From the NCBI GenBank assembly GCA_910587635.1, contig CAJUNB010000006.1, positions 1 to 64,000 of the forward strand: a stretch of 64,000 bases of DNA, given 5' to 3'. Positions within the stretch are counted from its first letter, which is position 1. Every line of letters begins with the position of its first letter. The position numbers and the translations under genes are program-made. This DNA comes from an uncultured Lachnospiraceae bacterium (lineage in GTDB: Bacteria; Bacillota; Clostridia; Lachnospirales; Lachnospiraceae). The notes under the pieces were generated by a model, which made no database searches, had not been told where the DNA came from, and saw only the letters and a list, made by a program, of their open reading frames with translations. Below are positions 7,785-17,096 of this stretch, piece after piece.

Positions 7785-9938
7785 TTATTGTAATCCTGCA
7801 TCAGAAATATGTGTTTCCGGTATAAATGTACGGCTGGAATAAGCCGTCACGTGCTTCTCTCCCTGCTCGATCGCTTCTCTGCAGAATTCTTCCTGAGAAT
7901 CCAGATGTTCTTTTCCCCGTTTGTCCACTTTCTCATAGACATTATCTTTCGTCAGCACATTTGCCTTAACCGTATCCTTCAGCTGCAGATCCAATATGTG
8001 AATAACACGCTGTTTTAATTCTTCTTTTTCTACAGGGAACAATATTTCCACCCGACGCTCCAGATTTCTGGGCATCCAGTCTGCACTTCCCATATAAATC
8101 TCCGGTTCTCCGTCATTTTCAAAATAAAATATTCGACTGTGCTCCAGAAAATTTCCCACAATAGAACGAACTTTGATATTTTCGCTGACACCCGGTATCC
8201 CCACTCGAAGGCAACAGATCCCTCTGACAATCAGATGAATTTTCACACCGGCCGAACTGGCTTCATACAAAGCCGCAATGATATCTCTGTCACAGAGCGA
8301 ATTGACCTTTGCAATCATTTTTGCCTTTCTACCCCGCCGTGCGTATTCTGTCTCTCTCTGAATAAGAGAAAGAAACTTATCCTTCAGCCAGAGGGGCGCC
8401 AGCGACAGTTTGTTCCAGGAAAGCGGCTCAGAATAACCGGACAGCATGTTAAAGACAGCTGTAGCATCCTCGCCGATGGATTCACTGCAAGTCAGAAGTC
8501 CCGTATCGGTATACAGCTTGGCAGTGGCATCATTATAATTTCCCGTTCCCAGGTGTACATATCTGGCAATCCCATCCTCTTCTCTGCGGACTACAAGGGT
8601 AATCTTACTGTGGGTCTTCAGTCCCACCAGTCCATAGATTACATGACAGCCTGCCTTTTCCAGCATCTTCGCCCAGACAATATTGTTCTCTTCATCGAAT
8701 CTGGCTTTCAGCTCCACGAGAACAGAAACCTGCTTGCCATTCTCCGCCGCCTGAGCCAGAGCCGCAATAATCGGAGAATTGCCGCTGACACGGTACAGTG
8801 TCTGCTTGATAGCAAGTACCTGGGGATCCTTTGCCGCCTGTTTGATAAATTCCACCACCGGGTTAAACGTCTGATAGGGATGGTAAAGCAGAATGTCTCC
8901 TTTTTGTATCTTTTCGAAAATACTGCCTTCTCCCTCCATCTCAGGCACCGGTTGGGGGATATAACCCGGCTTTTTCAGATGATCGAATCCTTCCATCCCA
9001 TACATTTTCATCAGAAATGTAAGGTCCAAAGGTCCTGCAATCCGGTAGATATCTTCTTCCTTAATCTTCAATTCCTTTTCAATAAATTTCAGTAGTTTTT
9101 TATCAATATCAGCTTCTACTTCCAGACGGATTGCCTGTCCCCACTGCCGCTTTTTCAACTGTTTTTCAATCTCTTTCAACAGATCGGCAGCTTCATCTTC
9201 CTCTATTGTCAGATCTGCATTTCTCATGATACGGAAAGGATGGACACAGACGATATCATAGTTCAGGAACAGTTTTTCAATATTTTTCTCAATGATTTCT
9301 TCCAGCAGAATGACTTTACGTTTCCCGTCATTCCCCGACGGAAGTTCCACAATACGTGGCAACACACTTGGTACCTGCACTGTGGCAAACTCCATCTCCT
9401 TATTTTCACCTTTCTTCTTTACAAGGGCACCGATATTCAGAGATTTATTGCGAATCAGCGGAAATGGCCTGGAAGAATCCACTGCCATGGGAGTCAGCAC
9501 CGGATAGACACTGTCCTTAAAGTACCGGTCCACATAATCCCCTTCCGCCTTTGTCAGATCCTCGTGGGCCTGGATGACATGCAGACCGTTTTTCTCCAGT
9601 AGCGGAAGCAGAGAACGGGTATAAGTGGAATACTGCATATTCACAAGATCATGAGTCGCTTTGTCCAGCGCTTCCAGCTGCTCCTGAGGAGTCATTCCCG
9701 CGATATCCGGTTTATCATAATGTACCGAGACCATATCCTTCAGAGACGCCACACGAATCATAAAAAATTCATCCAGATTGGACGCCGTAATACTTAAGAA
9801 TTTCAAGCGTTCAAAGAGTGGAATCGATTTATCTCTCGCTTCATTCAATACCCGGGTATTGAAAAGGATCCAGCTCAGTTCTCTGTTTGTATAATATTTG
9901 GGATTTGTAAAATCCGTTTTTTTCTCCTTCTCCGCCAT
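7785..9938 (-). CDS. ppk1: Polyphosphate kinase PPK1
   Basis: A full-length PPK1 of about 717 residues with the four-domain order. The N-terminus has RELSWILFNTRVLNEA and TASNLDEFFMIR. The two phospholipase-D-like catalytic halves carry THSK (His444) and EHSR (His601, numbered from the GTG codon), equivalent to E. coli His435 and His592. YVHLGTGNYN is also conserved. It reversibly transfers the ATP gamma-phosphate to polyphosphate, probably at the membrane. The ATG at 9938 has GGGGAG seven bases upstream; the preceding GTG (9941) shares its last base with the Ppx stop codon. Close coupling with the Ppx gene indicates one transcript. Confidence 0.95.
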   Translation of the reverse strand: MAEKEKKTDFTNPKYYTNRELSWILFNTRVLNEARDKSIPLFERLKFLSITASNLDEFFMIRVASLKDMVSVHYDKPDIAGMTPQEQLEALDKATHDLVNMQYSTYTRSLLPLLEKNGLHVIQAHEDLTKAEGDYVDRYFKDSVYPVLTPMAVDSSRPFPLIRNKSLNIGALVKKKGENKEMEFATVQVPSVLPRIVELPSGNDGKRKVILLEEIIEKNIEKLFLNYDIVCVHPFRIMRNADLTIEEDEAADLLKEIEKQLKKRQWGQAIRLEVEADIDKKLLKFIEKELKIKEEDIYRIAGPLDLTFLMKMYGMEGFDHLKKPGYIPQPVPEMEGEGSIFEKIQKGDILLYHPYQTFNPVVEFIKQAAKDPQVLAIKQTLYRVSGNSPIIAALAQAAENGKQVSVLVELKARFDEENNIVWAKMLEKAGCHVIYGLVGLKTHSKITLVVRREEDGIARYVHLGTGNYNDATAKLYTDTGLLTCSESIGEDATAVFNMLSGYSEPLSWNKLSLAPLWLKDKFLSLIQRETEYARRGRKAKMIAKVNSLCDRDIIAALYEASSAGVKIHLIVRGICCLRVGIPGVSENIKVRSIVGNFLEHSRIFYFENDGEPEIYMGSADWMPRNLERRVEILFPVEKEELKQRVIHILDLQLKDTVKANVLTKDNVYEKVDKRGKEHLDSQEEFCREAIEQGEKHVTAYSSRTFIPETHISDAGLQ

Positions 9939-9940
9939 CA

Positions 9941-11488
9941 CTATACTCCCCTTTTCCTTTTTATAACAGGTGTTACATTAAATATCTCTTCAAAGAATAC
10001 GGCCCGCGTGGAAAACAGTCCCTTTTCCAGTGTGATATCGCTGCTCGTATTCACAGTCAGCAGCAGCTCTCTGTCCCGCAGAGAAGCTGTAATATCACGG
10101 AACTTCTCCTTGTGGCTCCGATCCAGTCCCACTGCCACCCGCAGAATGGCTGTCAGCTTGGCAACCGTCAGATATGTCTGTCTATCCGGTATTCCCGTCC
10201 AGTCACTGTCATAATGAGAAAAATCCCGATAATTGTATCTGACTACATTGGCTACAATCTCCCGCTCCGCATGGGACAGACCGATGATCTCCGTCGACAT
10301 GACAATTTCATAGGAGGCCTCCCCCACATTCGTCATCGTAATATACTTGCCGCAGTCATGCAGAAGCGCGGCCAGCCGGAGCAACAGCCTCTCCCTCTTC
10401 TTCAGACCATGTATCTTTTTCACGCTGTCAAAGATTGTCAGAGCGATTTTCTCCAGTGTCTCGCCCCGTTTTTTACTGCCCATATAGCGCTTGCTGATAT
10501 TCTGCGTACAGTCGATAATATCTTTTTCAAAGTCGTGTGTGGTAACGAGAATCTTATTTTTCTCCGCATATTCATACCCGATACCGTCACAGAGCGTTAC
10601 CCCCGGTATCCAGAGCTTTCCTGCTCCCATCGTCTGCAAAAACTTCGTGACAAGCATCGAAGAAATATAGAGCAGGAATATACTTTCTTCCGGCATCTGC
10701 ATCAACTTTCCGATTTCCGTAAGAGAATGGCTCTGTATCTCCTCCATAAGGTCTCTGTAAGTATCGCCATCGATATAATTATCCAGATAACTCCTGTTCT
10801 TTTTTGCCAGGGCATAGGATATGTATTCGTCCACTACGATAATATTGTCAATCTTTTTCCCTTTCAGATAGAGTTTCTCCAGCACCTCTATCTGTCCGGA
10901 ACATATTTCTTCGATGATTTCCGCATACTGAGAAGGCTTTAACTTCAGTTTTATAAGCTGCTCCCGAATCAGCAGAATGCCAAGACGCAGATTCTGAGTG
11001 GTGACAAGACTGTCTTTGTCAAATAGGGACACTTGTATACTGCCCCCACCGATATCAATAATGGCCGTACCATTAGAAATCAGCCAGTGGAAGCTCTCCC
11101 CTTTGGAAGCCACCGCCTTATAATCCAGAAAACGCTGTTCCGAATTGCTCAGCACGTCGATACGGATACCTGTGCGCATTTTGATCTGCTCCAACACGAT
11201 GGACCGGTTCCCCATCTCCCGGATCGCACTCGTTCCATATGCTTTATAATCGGACACTTTGTAGGATTTCATAATGCCCGCATATTCTCCCAATACCCTG
11301 CAAAGCTCATCTACTTTCTCATGACTGAGTTTTCCTGTCGTATAAGTCTCCGTTCCCAGATCAATCCTATGTCTGATATGATCGATCTCTTTCAGTTTTT
11401 CCTTCGGAGAAATCTCAAAGATTTTCATGGAAAGCTCATAGGATCCCACATCAATTGCCGCAAATGTCTTCACATCCACTTTTCTCAC
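9941..11488 (-). CDS. ppx: Ppx/GppA-type exopolyphosphatase with C-terminal HD domain
   Basis: A 515-residue protein. Residues 1-310 are an actin-like Ppx/GppA fold (AAIDVGSYELSMKIFEIS, YGTSAIREM, IDIGGGSIQVSLF). The rest is HD-like, with RLAALLHDCGKYI. It would hydrolyse polyphosphate and/or pppGpp and so opposes PPK1, whose gene follows directly. The first codon is GTG at 11488, overlapping the end of the DUF815 gene; a GTG three codons later (11479) has better ribosome-binding-site spacing and may be the real start. Confidence 0.9.
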   Translation of the reverse strand: MRKVDVKTFAAIDVGSYELSMKIFEISPKEKLKEIDHIRHRIDLGTETYTTGKLSHEKVDELCRVLGEYAGIMKSYKVSDYKAYGTSAIREMGNRSIVLEQIKMRTGIRIDVLSNSEQRFLDYKAVASKGESFHWLISNGTAIIDIGGGSIQVSLFDKDSLVTTQNLRLGILLIREQLIKLKLKPSQYAEIIEEICSGQIEVLEKLYLKGKKIDNIIVVDEYISYALAKKNRSYLDNYIDGDTYRDLMEEIQSHSLTEIGKLMQMPEESIFLLYISSMLVTKFLQTMGAGKLWIPGVTLCDGIGYEYAEKNKILVTTHDFEKDIIDCTQNISKRYMGSKKRGETLEKIALTIFDSVKKIHGLKKRERLLLRLAALLHDCGKYITMTNVGEASYEIVMSTEIIGLSHAEREIVANVVRYNYRDFSHYDSDWTGIPDRQTYLTVAKLTAILRVAVGLDRSHKEKFRDITASLRDRELLLTVNTSSDITLEKGLFSTRAVFFEEIFNVTPVIKRKRGV

Positions 11489-12789
11489 CCCTCTGCTTTT
11501 TTACCTGACAGATAATCAATAAACTGCTGTGCACAGCGTCCTGACAATCCGCCATGGTTTAATTCCCATTTATTTGCTTCCGCCAGCAGTTCTTCCTGTG
11601 GCATGGTAATACCTGCCCTTTCCGCCAATACCGTTACGATATCCTGGAACTGTTTTTTATCAGGTGAATCGAAAAAGATCGTTACGCCAAAACGGGCCAC
11701 CAGGGACAGCTTTTCCTGAACCGTATCGTTTGTATGCAGATCGTCATTTCTGTCCTCTTTGTCACTGAACCTTTCCCTGACAAGATGCCGCCTGTTAGAT
11801 GTGGCATAGATCAGCACATTGTCCGGCTTTTTTTCCAGTCCTCCTTCGATCACCGCTTTTAAATATTTATATTCTGTCTCGAAATCTTCAAAACTCAGAT
11901 CATCCATATATATGATAAATTTATAATTCCGGTTCTTGATCTGAGCGATCACATCGTTCAGATCCCGGAACTGATGCTTGTAAATCTCGATAATGCGCAG
12001 CCCTCTGTCATAGTAAGCATTGGCAATCGCCTTGATACTGGATGACTTTCCCGTACCCGCATAGCCAAAAAGCAGACAGTTGTTGGCCGCCCTTCCTTCC
12101 ACAAAAGCCTCCGTATTATCGATCAGCTTTTGCTTCGGTATTTCATATCCTACCAGATCATCCAGCTTCACATGGGCAATATTCAGAATCGGCCGGATTT
12201 TTGCACCTTTTTTTCCATGATCAATGCGGAACGCTTTGTGCAGTCCGAATTTCCCCACACCGTATTCCTGATAAAACTCTGTCACGGCTTTTTTCATCTC
12301 CTGAGGCGTATCCACCTGTGAAACCTTCACCGCCAGCTGGCAAATCCGATCCCGGATTCTTGTATTGTATACTTTCGACCCGGCTTTGCTGCCTGTCCTC
12401 TCATACTCCAGTAAAAGAGAAAAGCTCTGTATCCCCAACGTATCTGTCATATCTGTAAAATCATAATCGTAAATTTCTTTCAGAATCTGAAAATCGTGGA
12501 GCACCGTCTCATTGATCGTTCCCACTACCGGCCCTGTCACTTCGCAGGCAGTGCTGTAACAGTTTTCGTCATTTGCCAGCAGATTGGCCAGATAGCAGTG
12601 CCATAAATTACCATAAAATCCATGGCTCACGGACAGCTCCAGCAGTCTGTGCATGCAGTCATACAAAAGGGCCGTCCTGTCCTCTAGATTGTAATAGTCA
12701 TCTCCATAGTGTTGCATAAGCCAGGTCATATCCCGGAGAATACTTTCCTGTTCCAGATTTCTGTATACAATCAATTCCTGTTTTCTCAT
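11485..12789 (-). CDS. DUF815-family AAA ATPase
   Basis: A 434-residue protein with an N-terminal helical region of about 200 residues and a C-terminal AAA-like ATPase. Walker A is FGYAGTGKSSSI (241-252), Walker B is FIIYMDDLSF, then ATSNRRHLV (sensor 1-like) and a C-terminal lid ending NHGGLSGRCAQQF. The order and motifs match the DUF815 family. Substrate unknown. It lies between pheA (12 bp upstream) and ppx (overlapping), so it is probably expressed with them. Confidence 0.85.
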   Translation of the reverse strand: MRKQELIVYRNLEQESILRDMTWLMQHYGDDYYNLEDRTALLYDCMHRLLELSVSHGFYGNLWHCYLANLLANDENCYSTACEVTGPVVGTINETVLHDFQILKEIYDYDFTDMTDTLGIQSFSLLLEYERTGSKAGSKVYNTRIRDRICQLAVKVSQVDTPQEMKKAVTEFYQEYGVGKFGLHKAFRIDHGKKGAKIRPILNIAHVKLDDLVGYEIPKQKLIDNTEAFVEGRAANNCLLFGYAGTGKSSSIKAIANAYYDRGLRIIEIYKHQFRDLNDVIAQIKNRNYKFIIYMDDLSFEDFETEYKYLKAVIEGGLEKKPDNVLIYATSNRRHLVRERFSDKEDRNDDLHTNDTVQEKLSLVARFGVTIFFDSPDKKQFQDIVTVLAERAGITMPQEELLAEANKWELNHGGLSGRCAQQFIDYLSGKKAEG

Positions 12790-12801
12790 AAATCGTTTCC
12801 C

Positions 12802-13926
12802 CTAATAATTTCCAAGTATTTTCATATTTCTCGCCTCATCCCGCAGTCCCCGCAGTGCATTTTTCACTGCACCATCAGCGAGATTCCCATCAAAGTCAAT
12901 GAAAAACCGATATTCCCAGTTCCGGTCTTCTATGGGACGGCTTTCGATTTTTGTCATGTTCAGATTATTGTATATGATATGAGAGAGCATATGGTACAGA
13001 GAACCACTCTCATGGGGCACTTCGAAACAGATACTCACTTTTCCCGCATCTTTTCGGAATATTTTCTGATTCGTCACGATTATAAATCTCGTAGAATTGG
13101 ACTCGGACTGATTGATTCCCTTTTTCAATATCTCCAGGCCATAGATATTCCCGGCATGTTCTGAAGCAATCGCCGCCTGACTTCTGTCCTTTTCCCGGGC
13201 TACTTTCCTTGCCGCAAAAGCATTGTTGGGCATGCTGATCTGTTTCCAGTCTTTCCCGGACAAGTATCTGGCACTCTGCATCAAAGACTGAGGATGGGAA
13301 AATACCGTCCTGATCTCTTCTTCCGCAGCTCCCGGTACACCAAGCAGACAGTGCTCGATTCTGATGATCTGCTCTCCTACTATATAATTTTCAAATTCCA
13401 CCAGCAGATCATAGATCTCGCTGACAACGCCCGCTGTGGAATTCTCAATCGGAAGCACTGCGAAATCCGCGCTGCCCTCGTCTATGGCCATCATGGCATC
13501 CCGGAACGTATCCACATGAAAGCTGCTCACCTGGCTGCCAAAAAACATCTCCATAGCCGCCTGGGAATAAGCGCCTTCGGCCCCCTGGAAGACGACTCTG
13601 GCCTTTTCCGTCTCCAGATTGTCCACACCGATAAAGGGCAGCCTGCCCAGACTCCCCCTCTCTGTAAGAAGCTGATACTGCAGCTTCCGGCTCATAGACA
13701 TAATCTGTTCAAACAGCTCTTCTATCCCATGGCTGTTGAAAGCGTTGTGAGCCATCGCCCTGACACTTCGCAGTTTTTCTTCCTCTCTGACTTTATCAAA
13801 GACCTTTTTTCCGGTACCGATCTTGTACTCTGCCACCTGACGGGAGATCTCCATACGCCTCTCATACAACTCTACAATCTGCCTGTCGATTTCATCAATC
13901 CCCTGCCGAAGCTCACCCAAATCCAT
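12802..13926 (-). CDS. pheA: Bifunctional chorismate mutase / prephenate dehydratase
   Basis: A 374-residue fusion. Residues 1-88 are an AroQ chorismate mutase (LRQGIDEIDRQIVELYERR). Residues about 108-290 are prephenate dehydratase (VVFQGAEGAYSQAA, LPIENSTAG, and STRF at 278-281 with the catalytic Thr-Arg-Phe). Residues about 295-374 are an ACT domain with ESRP (328-331), the phenylalanine-binding signature for feedback inhibition. It makes phenylpyruvate from chorismate. It is the first gene of the minus-strand operon extending to 6243. No T-box was found upstream. Confidence 0.93.
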   Translation of the reverse strand: MDLGELRQGIDEIDRQIVELYERRMEISRQVAEYKIGTGKKVFDKVREEEKLRSVRAMAHNAFNSHGIEELFEQIMSMSRKLQYQLLTERGSLGRLPFIGVDNLETEKARVVFQGAEGAYSQAAMEMFFGSQVSSFHVDTFRDAMMAIDEGSADFAVLPIENSTAGVVSEIYDLLVEFENYIVGEQIIRIEHCLLGVPGAAEEEIRTVFSHPQSLMQSARYLSGKDWKQISMPNNAFAARKVAREKDRSQAAIASEHAGNIYGLEILKKGINQSESNSTRFIIVTNQKIFRKDAGKVSICFEVPHESGSLYHMLSHIIYNNLNMTKIESRPIEDRNWEYRFFIDFDGNLADGAVKNALRGLRDEARNMKILGNY

Positions 13927-14185
13927 TTTTCTGTCCTTTCCGTCCTGCTGTTCTCAGTTCAGTCCGCGTTATAATGAAACGCCGGCTGAATCAATTTCAA
14001 TATTTAAAATTGAAAAACTACGTTCAGCCCGCGCCCATTCCCATTACGAAGTATCCCGAAGGGAAAAACGTGCCTGTGCACTTCCCACTGGCTGAACTAT
14101 TATCATCAATATCTTATACCAAATCCCCTGCCCATGCAAGAGAGTATAACGGAAAAAGCCCCTGGAAGAAAGAACAGGGAAAATA
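13927..14185. other. Divergent intergenic region with an inverted repeat
   Basis: This stretch before pheA (minus) and the DUF5050-like gene (plus) has no convincing gene. It holds an inverted repeat, GGCTGAA (13984-13990) and TTCAGCC (14023-14029), with inner arms TTTCAA (13995-14000) and TTGAAA (14010-14015). On the minus strand it would fold in the pheA leader. A third GGCTGAA copy lies near 14091. No T-box consensus or phenylalanine-rich leader peptide was found. Confidence 0.5.
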
Positions 14186-14215
14186 TTGAAAATTCGATCT
14201 GCTAACTGGTATAAT
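14186..14215 (+). promoter_or_regulatory. Extended -10 promoter of the DUF5050-like gene
   Basis: TTGAAA (14186-14191), an 18-bp spacer and TATAAT (14210-14215) preceded by TG at 14207-14208 form a strong extended -10 sigma-A promoter, 71 bp before the start codon. Confidence 0.75.
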
Positions 14216-14286
14216 AGAGGCAGACAAAAAATAATCGTTATGAAAATCAAAGGAATATTATTTATTAGTGCAATGGAGGTCATACT

Positions 14287-15300
14287 ATGAAAACATTCCG
14301 AAACATACTAATCATCGCGATACCACTTATTATTTTCGCTACCTTATTTCTCATTTCTCTGTTTTCCAAGCGGGTCACTCCCAATCCCCCCGGTACTGTG
14401 GGAAATACGGCAGGTAATCTGAATAATAAAGGCCTTTTCTGTGAAGATGAAGGGGTCGTCTATTTTGCAAATGCATATGACAGCAATACGCTCTATTCCA
14501 TGAATCCCGATGAAACAAATGTAAAAAAGCTGTCCAACGCCCAGGTCAGCTCCATCAATGCCGCGGGCAATTTTCTCTATTATTATCAGGCTTCTTCCGC
14601 TGCTACCAACAGTTTTTCTTCCCTGTTTCGAATCAACGGACTCTACCGTTCCAAAAAGAACGGGAAATCTGCAGTCTGTCTGAAACGAGTGCCGGTTCCT
14701 TCTTTGTCACTTGCAGACAATACTGTCTTTTATCAGTCTTATAATAACAAAACGGGGACTTCTCTCTGCCGTATCGATATTGATAAAAAAAATTACGAAG
14801 TGATCGAAGAGTATATTATCAATCCTGCTGCCGTCTATAACGGAATGATCTACTTCGGCGGTACGCAAAAAGATCATTACCTGTACGGCCTGAACACACA
14901 GACCAACGCTATTTCCACGATTTACAACGGCAACGTATACAATCCCGTCGTATGGGGAGATTATGTTTACTATATGGATATATCATCCGATTACAGACTG
15001 TGCCGGTATTCTCTTTCCACGCAGACTGCAGAAATATTGTCTCAGGACCGTCTGGATTTCTTCAATGTGACCGGCGATTGGATCTATTATCAGAAGAGTC
15101 ATCCGTCGGAGCCCGCCCTGAAACGGATTCGCATCGACGGCAGCGGCGAAGAAATCGTAGCAACAGGCGTCTATGAAAATATCAATGCTACTTCTGCCTA
15201 TGTGTATTTCAATGCTTTCGATGCACCTACGCCAGTATACCATACCCCGGTGAACGGTCCGGTTTCAGTGACCACCTTCGCTCCTGCCGTGGAAGACTAG
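14287..15300 (+). CDS. Membrane-anchored DUF5050-like beta-propeller protein
   Basis: A 337-residue protein with an N-terminal hydrophobic segment (about 6-27) followed by an extracellular domain. The domain contains repeated units of the type FLYYYQ, VYYMDISSD, WIYYQKSH, IYFGG and VYFNAFD, spaced about 40-45 residues apart and often followed by a basic 'R.RIDG' strand. This is the pattern of DUF5050/TolB-like propellers. The N-terminal segment lacks a lipobox and could be a signal peptide or an uncleaved anchor. Role unknown. It is flanked by its own promoter and a terminator. Confidence 0.75.
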   Translation: MKTFRNILIIAIPLIIFATLFLISLFSKRVTPNPPGTVGNTAGNLNNKGLFCEDEGVVYFANAYDSNTLYSMNPDETNVKKLSNAQVSSINAAGNFLYYYQASSAATNSFSSLFRINGLYRSKKNGKSAVCLKRVPVPSLSLADNTVFYQSYNNKTGTSLCRIDIDKKNYEVIEEYIINPAAVYNGMIYFGGTQKDHYLYGLNTQTNAISTIYNGNVYNPVVWGDYVYYMDISSDYRLCRYSLSTQTAEILSQDRLDFFNVTGDWIYYQKSHPSEPALKRIRIDGSGEEIVATGVYENINATSAYVYFNAFDAPTPVYHTPVNGPVSVTTFAPAVED

Positions 15301-15315
15301 ATTTATGTGACACAA

Positions 15316-15357
15316 AAAAACGTCCAAATCCCTCATAAGTGAGGGACTTGGACGTTT
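15316..15357 (-). terminator. Intrinsic terminator between convergent genes
   Basis: ACGTCCAA with TCCCTC pairs with GAGGGA and TTGGACGT around the loop ATAAGT. On the minus strand the stem is followed by seven T residues (complement of 15314-15320), so it ends the folate/DUF1266 transcript. In the plus direction the T run is short. Confidence 0.85.
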
Positions 15358-15411
15358 GCTGCGCCGAATGCGGTCACATGGTGACATCTTCCTCTCGCAC
15401 GAGTGCGCATA

Positions 15412-16163
15412 TTATAATTCCTCTTCTTTTAACACAGTATCCCATGGAGCTGACCTGTATATCCAACTGGATTTTTTCAGCCTTTTATAATATTTAAGCC
15501 TGTCTTTCTTTCTCTTTCCCCGCCAGAGTTGATATCCCAATGTATGACTGCCTACCATGTCGTCCCAGGATGAAAAATTCTCCTGAAGGAGCTTGCATGT
15601 CTCAAATGCAATCCTGACGGCCTCTCCATATTCCATCACGCCCCCATATAGGCACCGCCTACTATAGAAAGAATTCTCACAAGATCCCATCCGAGCAGTC
15701 CCTGCTTCGGATATTTCCTTTTCGTCTCTTCCAAAAGCTCCCTCTCAAAATCCGTATAGCCGGAAGCGGACGACGATGACATATCAGCATTGCAATACTC
15801 TTTGAATTTCTCGTGGTACCCGTGATTCAGACAGTCATCCACCGACATCCTCGTATTCTCACAGGTAAACTCTCCCCAGCTCCATTCAAATAATTTAATC
15901 GCTTTTTCCCGATCAACTTCCGACTCGCATGTACCCCATATATCAATCACACATTTATAATTGTTTGCAACTGTGGGAGAACTGGCGGCAAGAATAAACT
16001 TCTGCGTGGGCGTAAGGCTGTCCCGAAAACCGTCTTTCCCGTTCGAAATCACAATCCATCTGTACAATCGCAGTGTATAAATCATCGATACAACAATAAT
16101 ACCAACACAGATCACACCTGTCAGAATGGGATGTGTATTAATAAAAGAATCTAAAAACTCCAT
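15412..16163 (-). pseudogene. DUF1266-family gene split by a one-base frameshift
   Basis: Two overlapping reading frames together make one DUF1266-like protein. The first (from ATG 16163, about 175 residues) has an N-terminal membrane segment, then KFILAASSPTVANNYK, and ends ...LSIVGGAYMGA. The second continues as GGVMEYGEAVRIAFETCK, SWDDMVGSHTLGYQLW. The break is at a run of five G (minus strand, near 15640): one extra G would join the frames as GGAYMGGVMEYGEA. It could be a real mutation, phase variation, programmed frameshifting or a sequencing error. It lies 78 bp downstream of the folB-folK fusion, before the terminator. Confidence 0.7.
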
Positions 16164-16241
16164 TATATGTATTGTCCTTTCCATCTCCAGAATGCCGTTT
16201 CCGATACACAATCCTGTTCCCGTTCCCCTGTCTGTAACTTC

Positions 16242-17096
16242 TCACGGCTCCTGCAGCATTCCCAGCAGCTCTGCTGCCGTCTTCCGATAGACCGGATGCA
16301 CCCACTGGGGGGCAATCTGTACAAGGGGCAAAAGCACAAAGCTTCTGTTATGCATATCTGCATGGGGTACAGTCAGTTTGTCAGTCCGTATCACATCATC
16401 CTCGTAAAAGATAATATCCAAATCCAGTGTTCTCGGTCCCCAGTGAATAATCCGTTCTCTTCCTGCTTCCGCCTCCAGTCGATTCAGAAATGCCAGCAAC
16501 TCTTCCGGCTCATACAGTGTCTCTATGAGAAAGGCTCCGTTAATAAAATCATCCTGTTCCACACCTCCATAGGGCTTTGCTACAATCAGGTCAGAACTGC
16601 TGATCAACCGACACTTTTCATCCTCTTCTATTTTCCGGGACGCTTCTCTGATATAGTTCTCTTTGTCACCCATATTGGAACCACAGGCAATCACCGCCCG
16701 TTTCCATCCTCTTGTCACAGTGACAGAGACCGAAGCAAATGGCAGAGGAACCGGAGCCGACGGTTTCCTGATTTCCAGCTCTAATTCCTCGATAAAGGGA
16801 AATCTGCAGAGCAGATGCTCTGCCAGATACTCCGCCGCCCCTTCCAACAGTTTATAAGTATGTGATGTCAGAAAAGCATGGATTTCCATACAGACCCTTC
16901 CGTAATCAGTGGACAGGGCCATATCGTCTTTTTTACCTGCCTCCCGGGTATCTGTATACAATACCACATTGACAAAAAATCTCTGTCCCAGTTTTGTCTC
17001 TTCCGGAAATACCCCATGATGGGCAAAGACTTCCAGACCTTCTATACGGATCTCATCTCTCTTTTTTTTACGAAACGCAAAGTCATTTCCCCGCAT
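16242..17096 (-). CDS. folBK: Bifunctional dihydroneopterin aldolase / HPPK (FolB-FolK fusion)
   Basis: A 284-residue fusion. Residues about 15-125 are FolB (IRIEGLEVFAHHGVFPEE, STDYGRV, LLEGAAEYLAEHLL). Residues about 132-284 are FolK (VIACGSNMGDKENYIREA, then HWGPRTLDLDIIFYEDD and the PHADMHNRSFVLLPL block that binds pterin and ATP). It converts dihydroneopterin to 6-hydroxymethyl-dihydropterin diphosphate. It overlaps the end of folP by 14 bp, so translation is probably coupled. Confidence 0.93.
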   Translation of the reverse strand: MRGNDFAFRKKKRDEIRIEGLEVFAHHGVFPEETKLGQRFFVNVVLYTDTREAGKKDDMALSTDYGRVCMEIHAFLTSHTYKLLEGAAEYLAEHLLCRFPFIEELELEIRKPSAPVPLPFASVSVTVTRGWKRAVIACGSNMGDKENYIREASRKIEEDEKCRLISSSDLIVAKPYGGVEQDDFINGAFLIETLYEPEELLAFLNRLEAEAGRERIIHWGPRTLDLDIIFYEDDVIRTDKLTVPHADMHNRSFVLLPLVQIAPQWVHPVYRKTAAELLGMLQEP

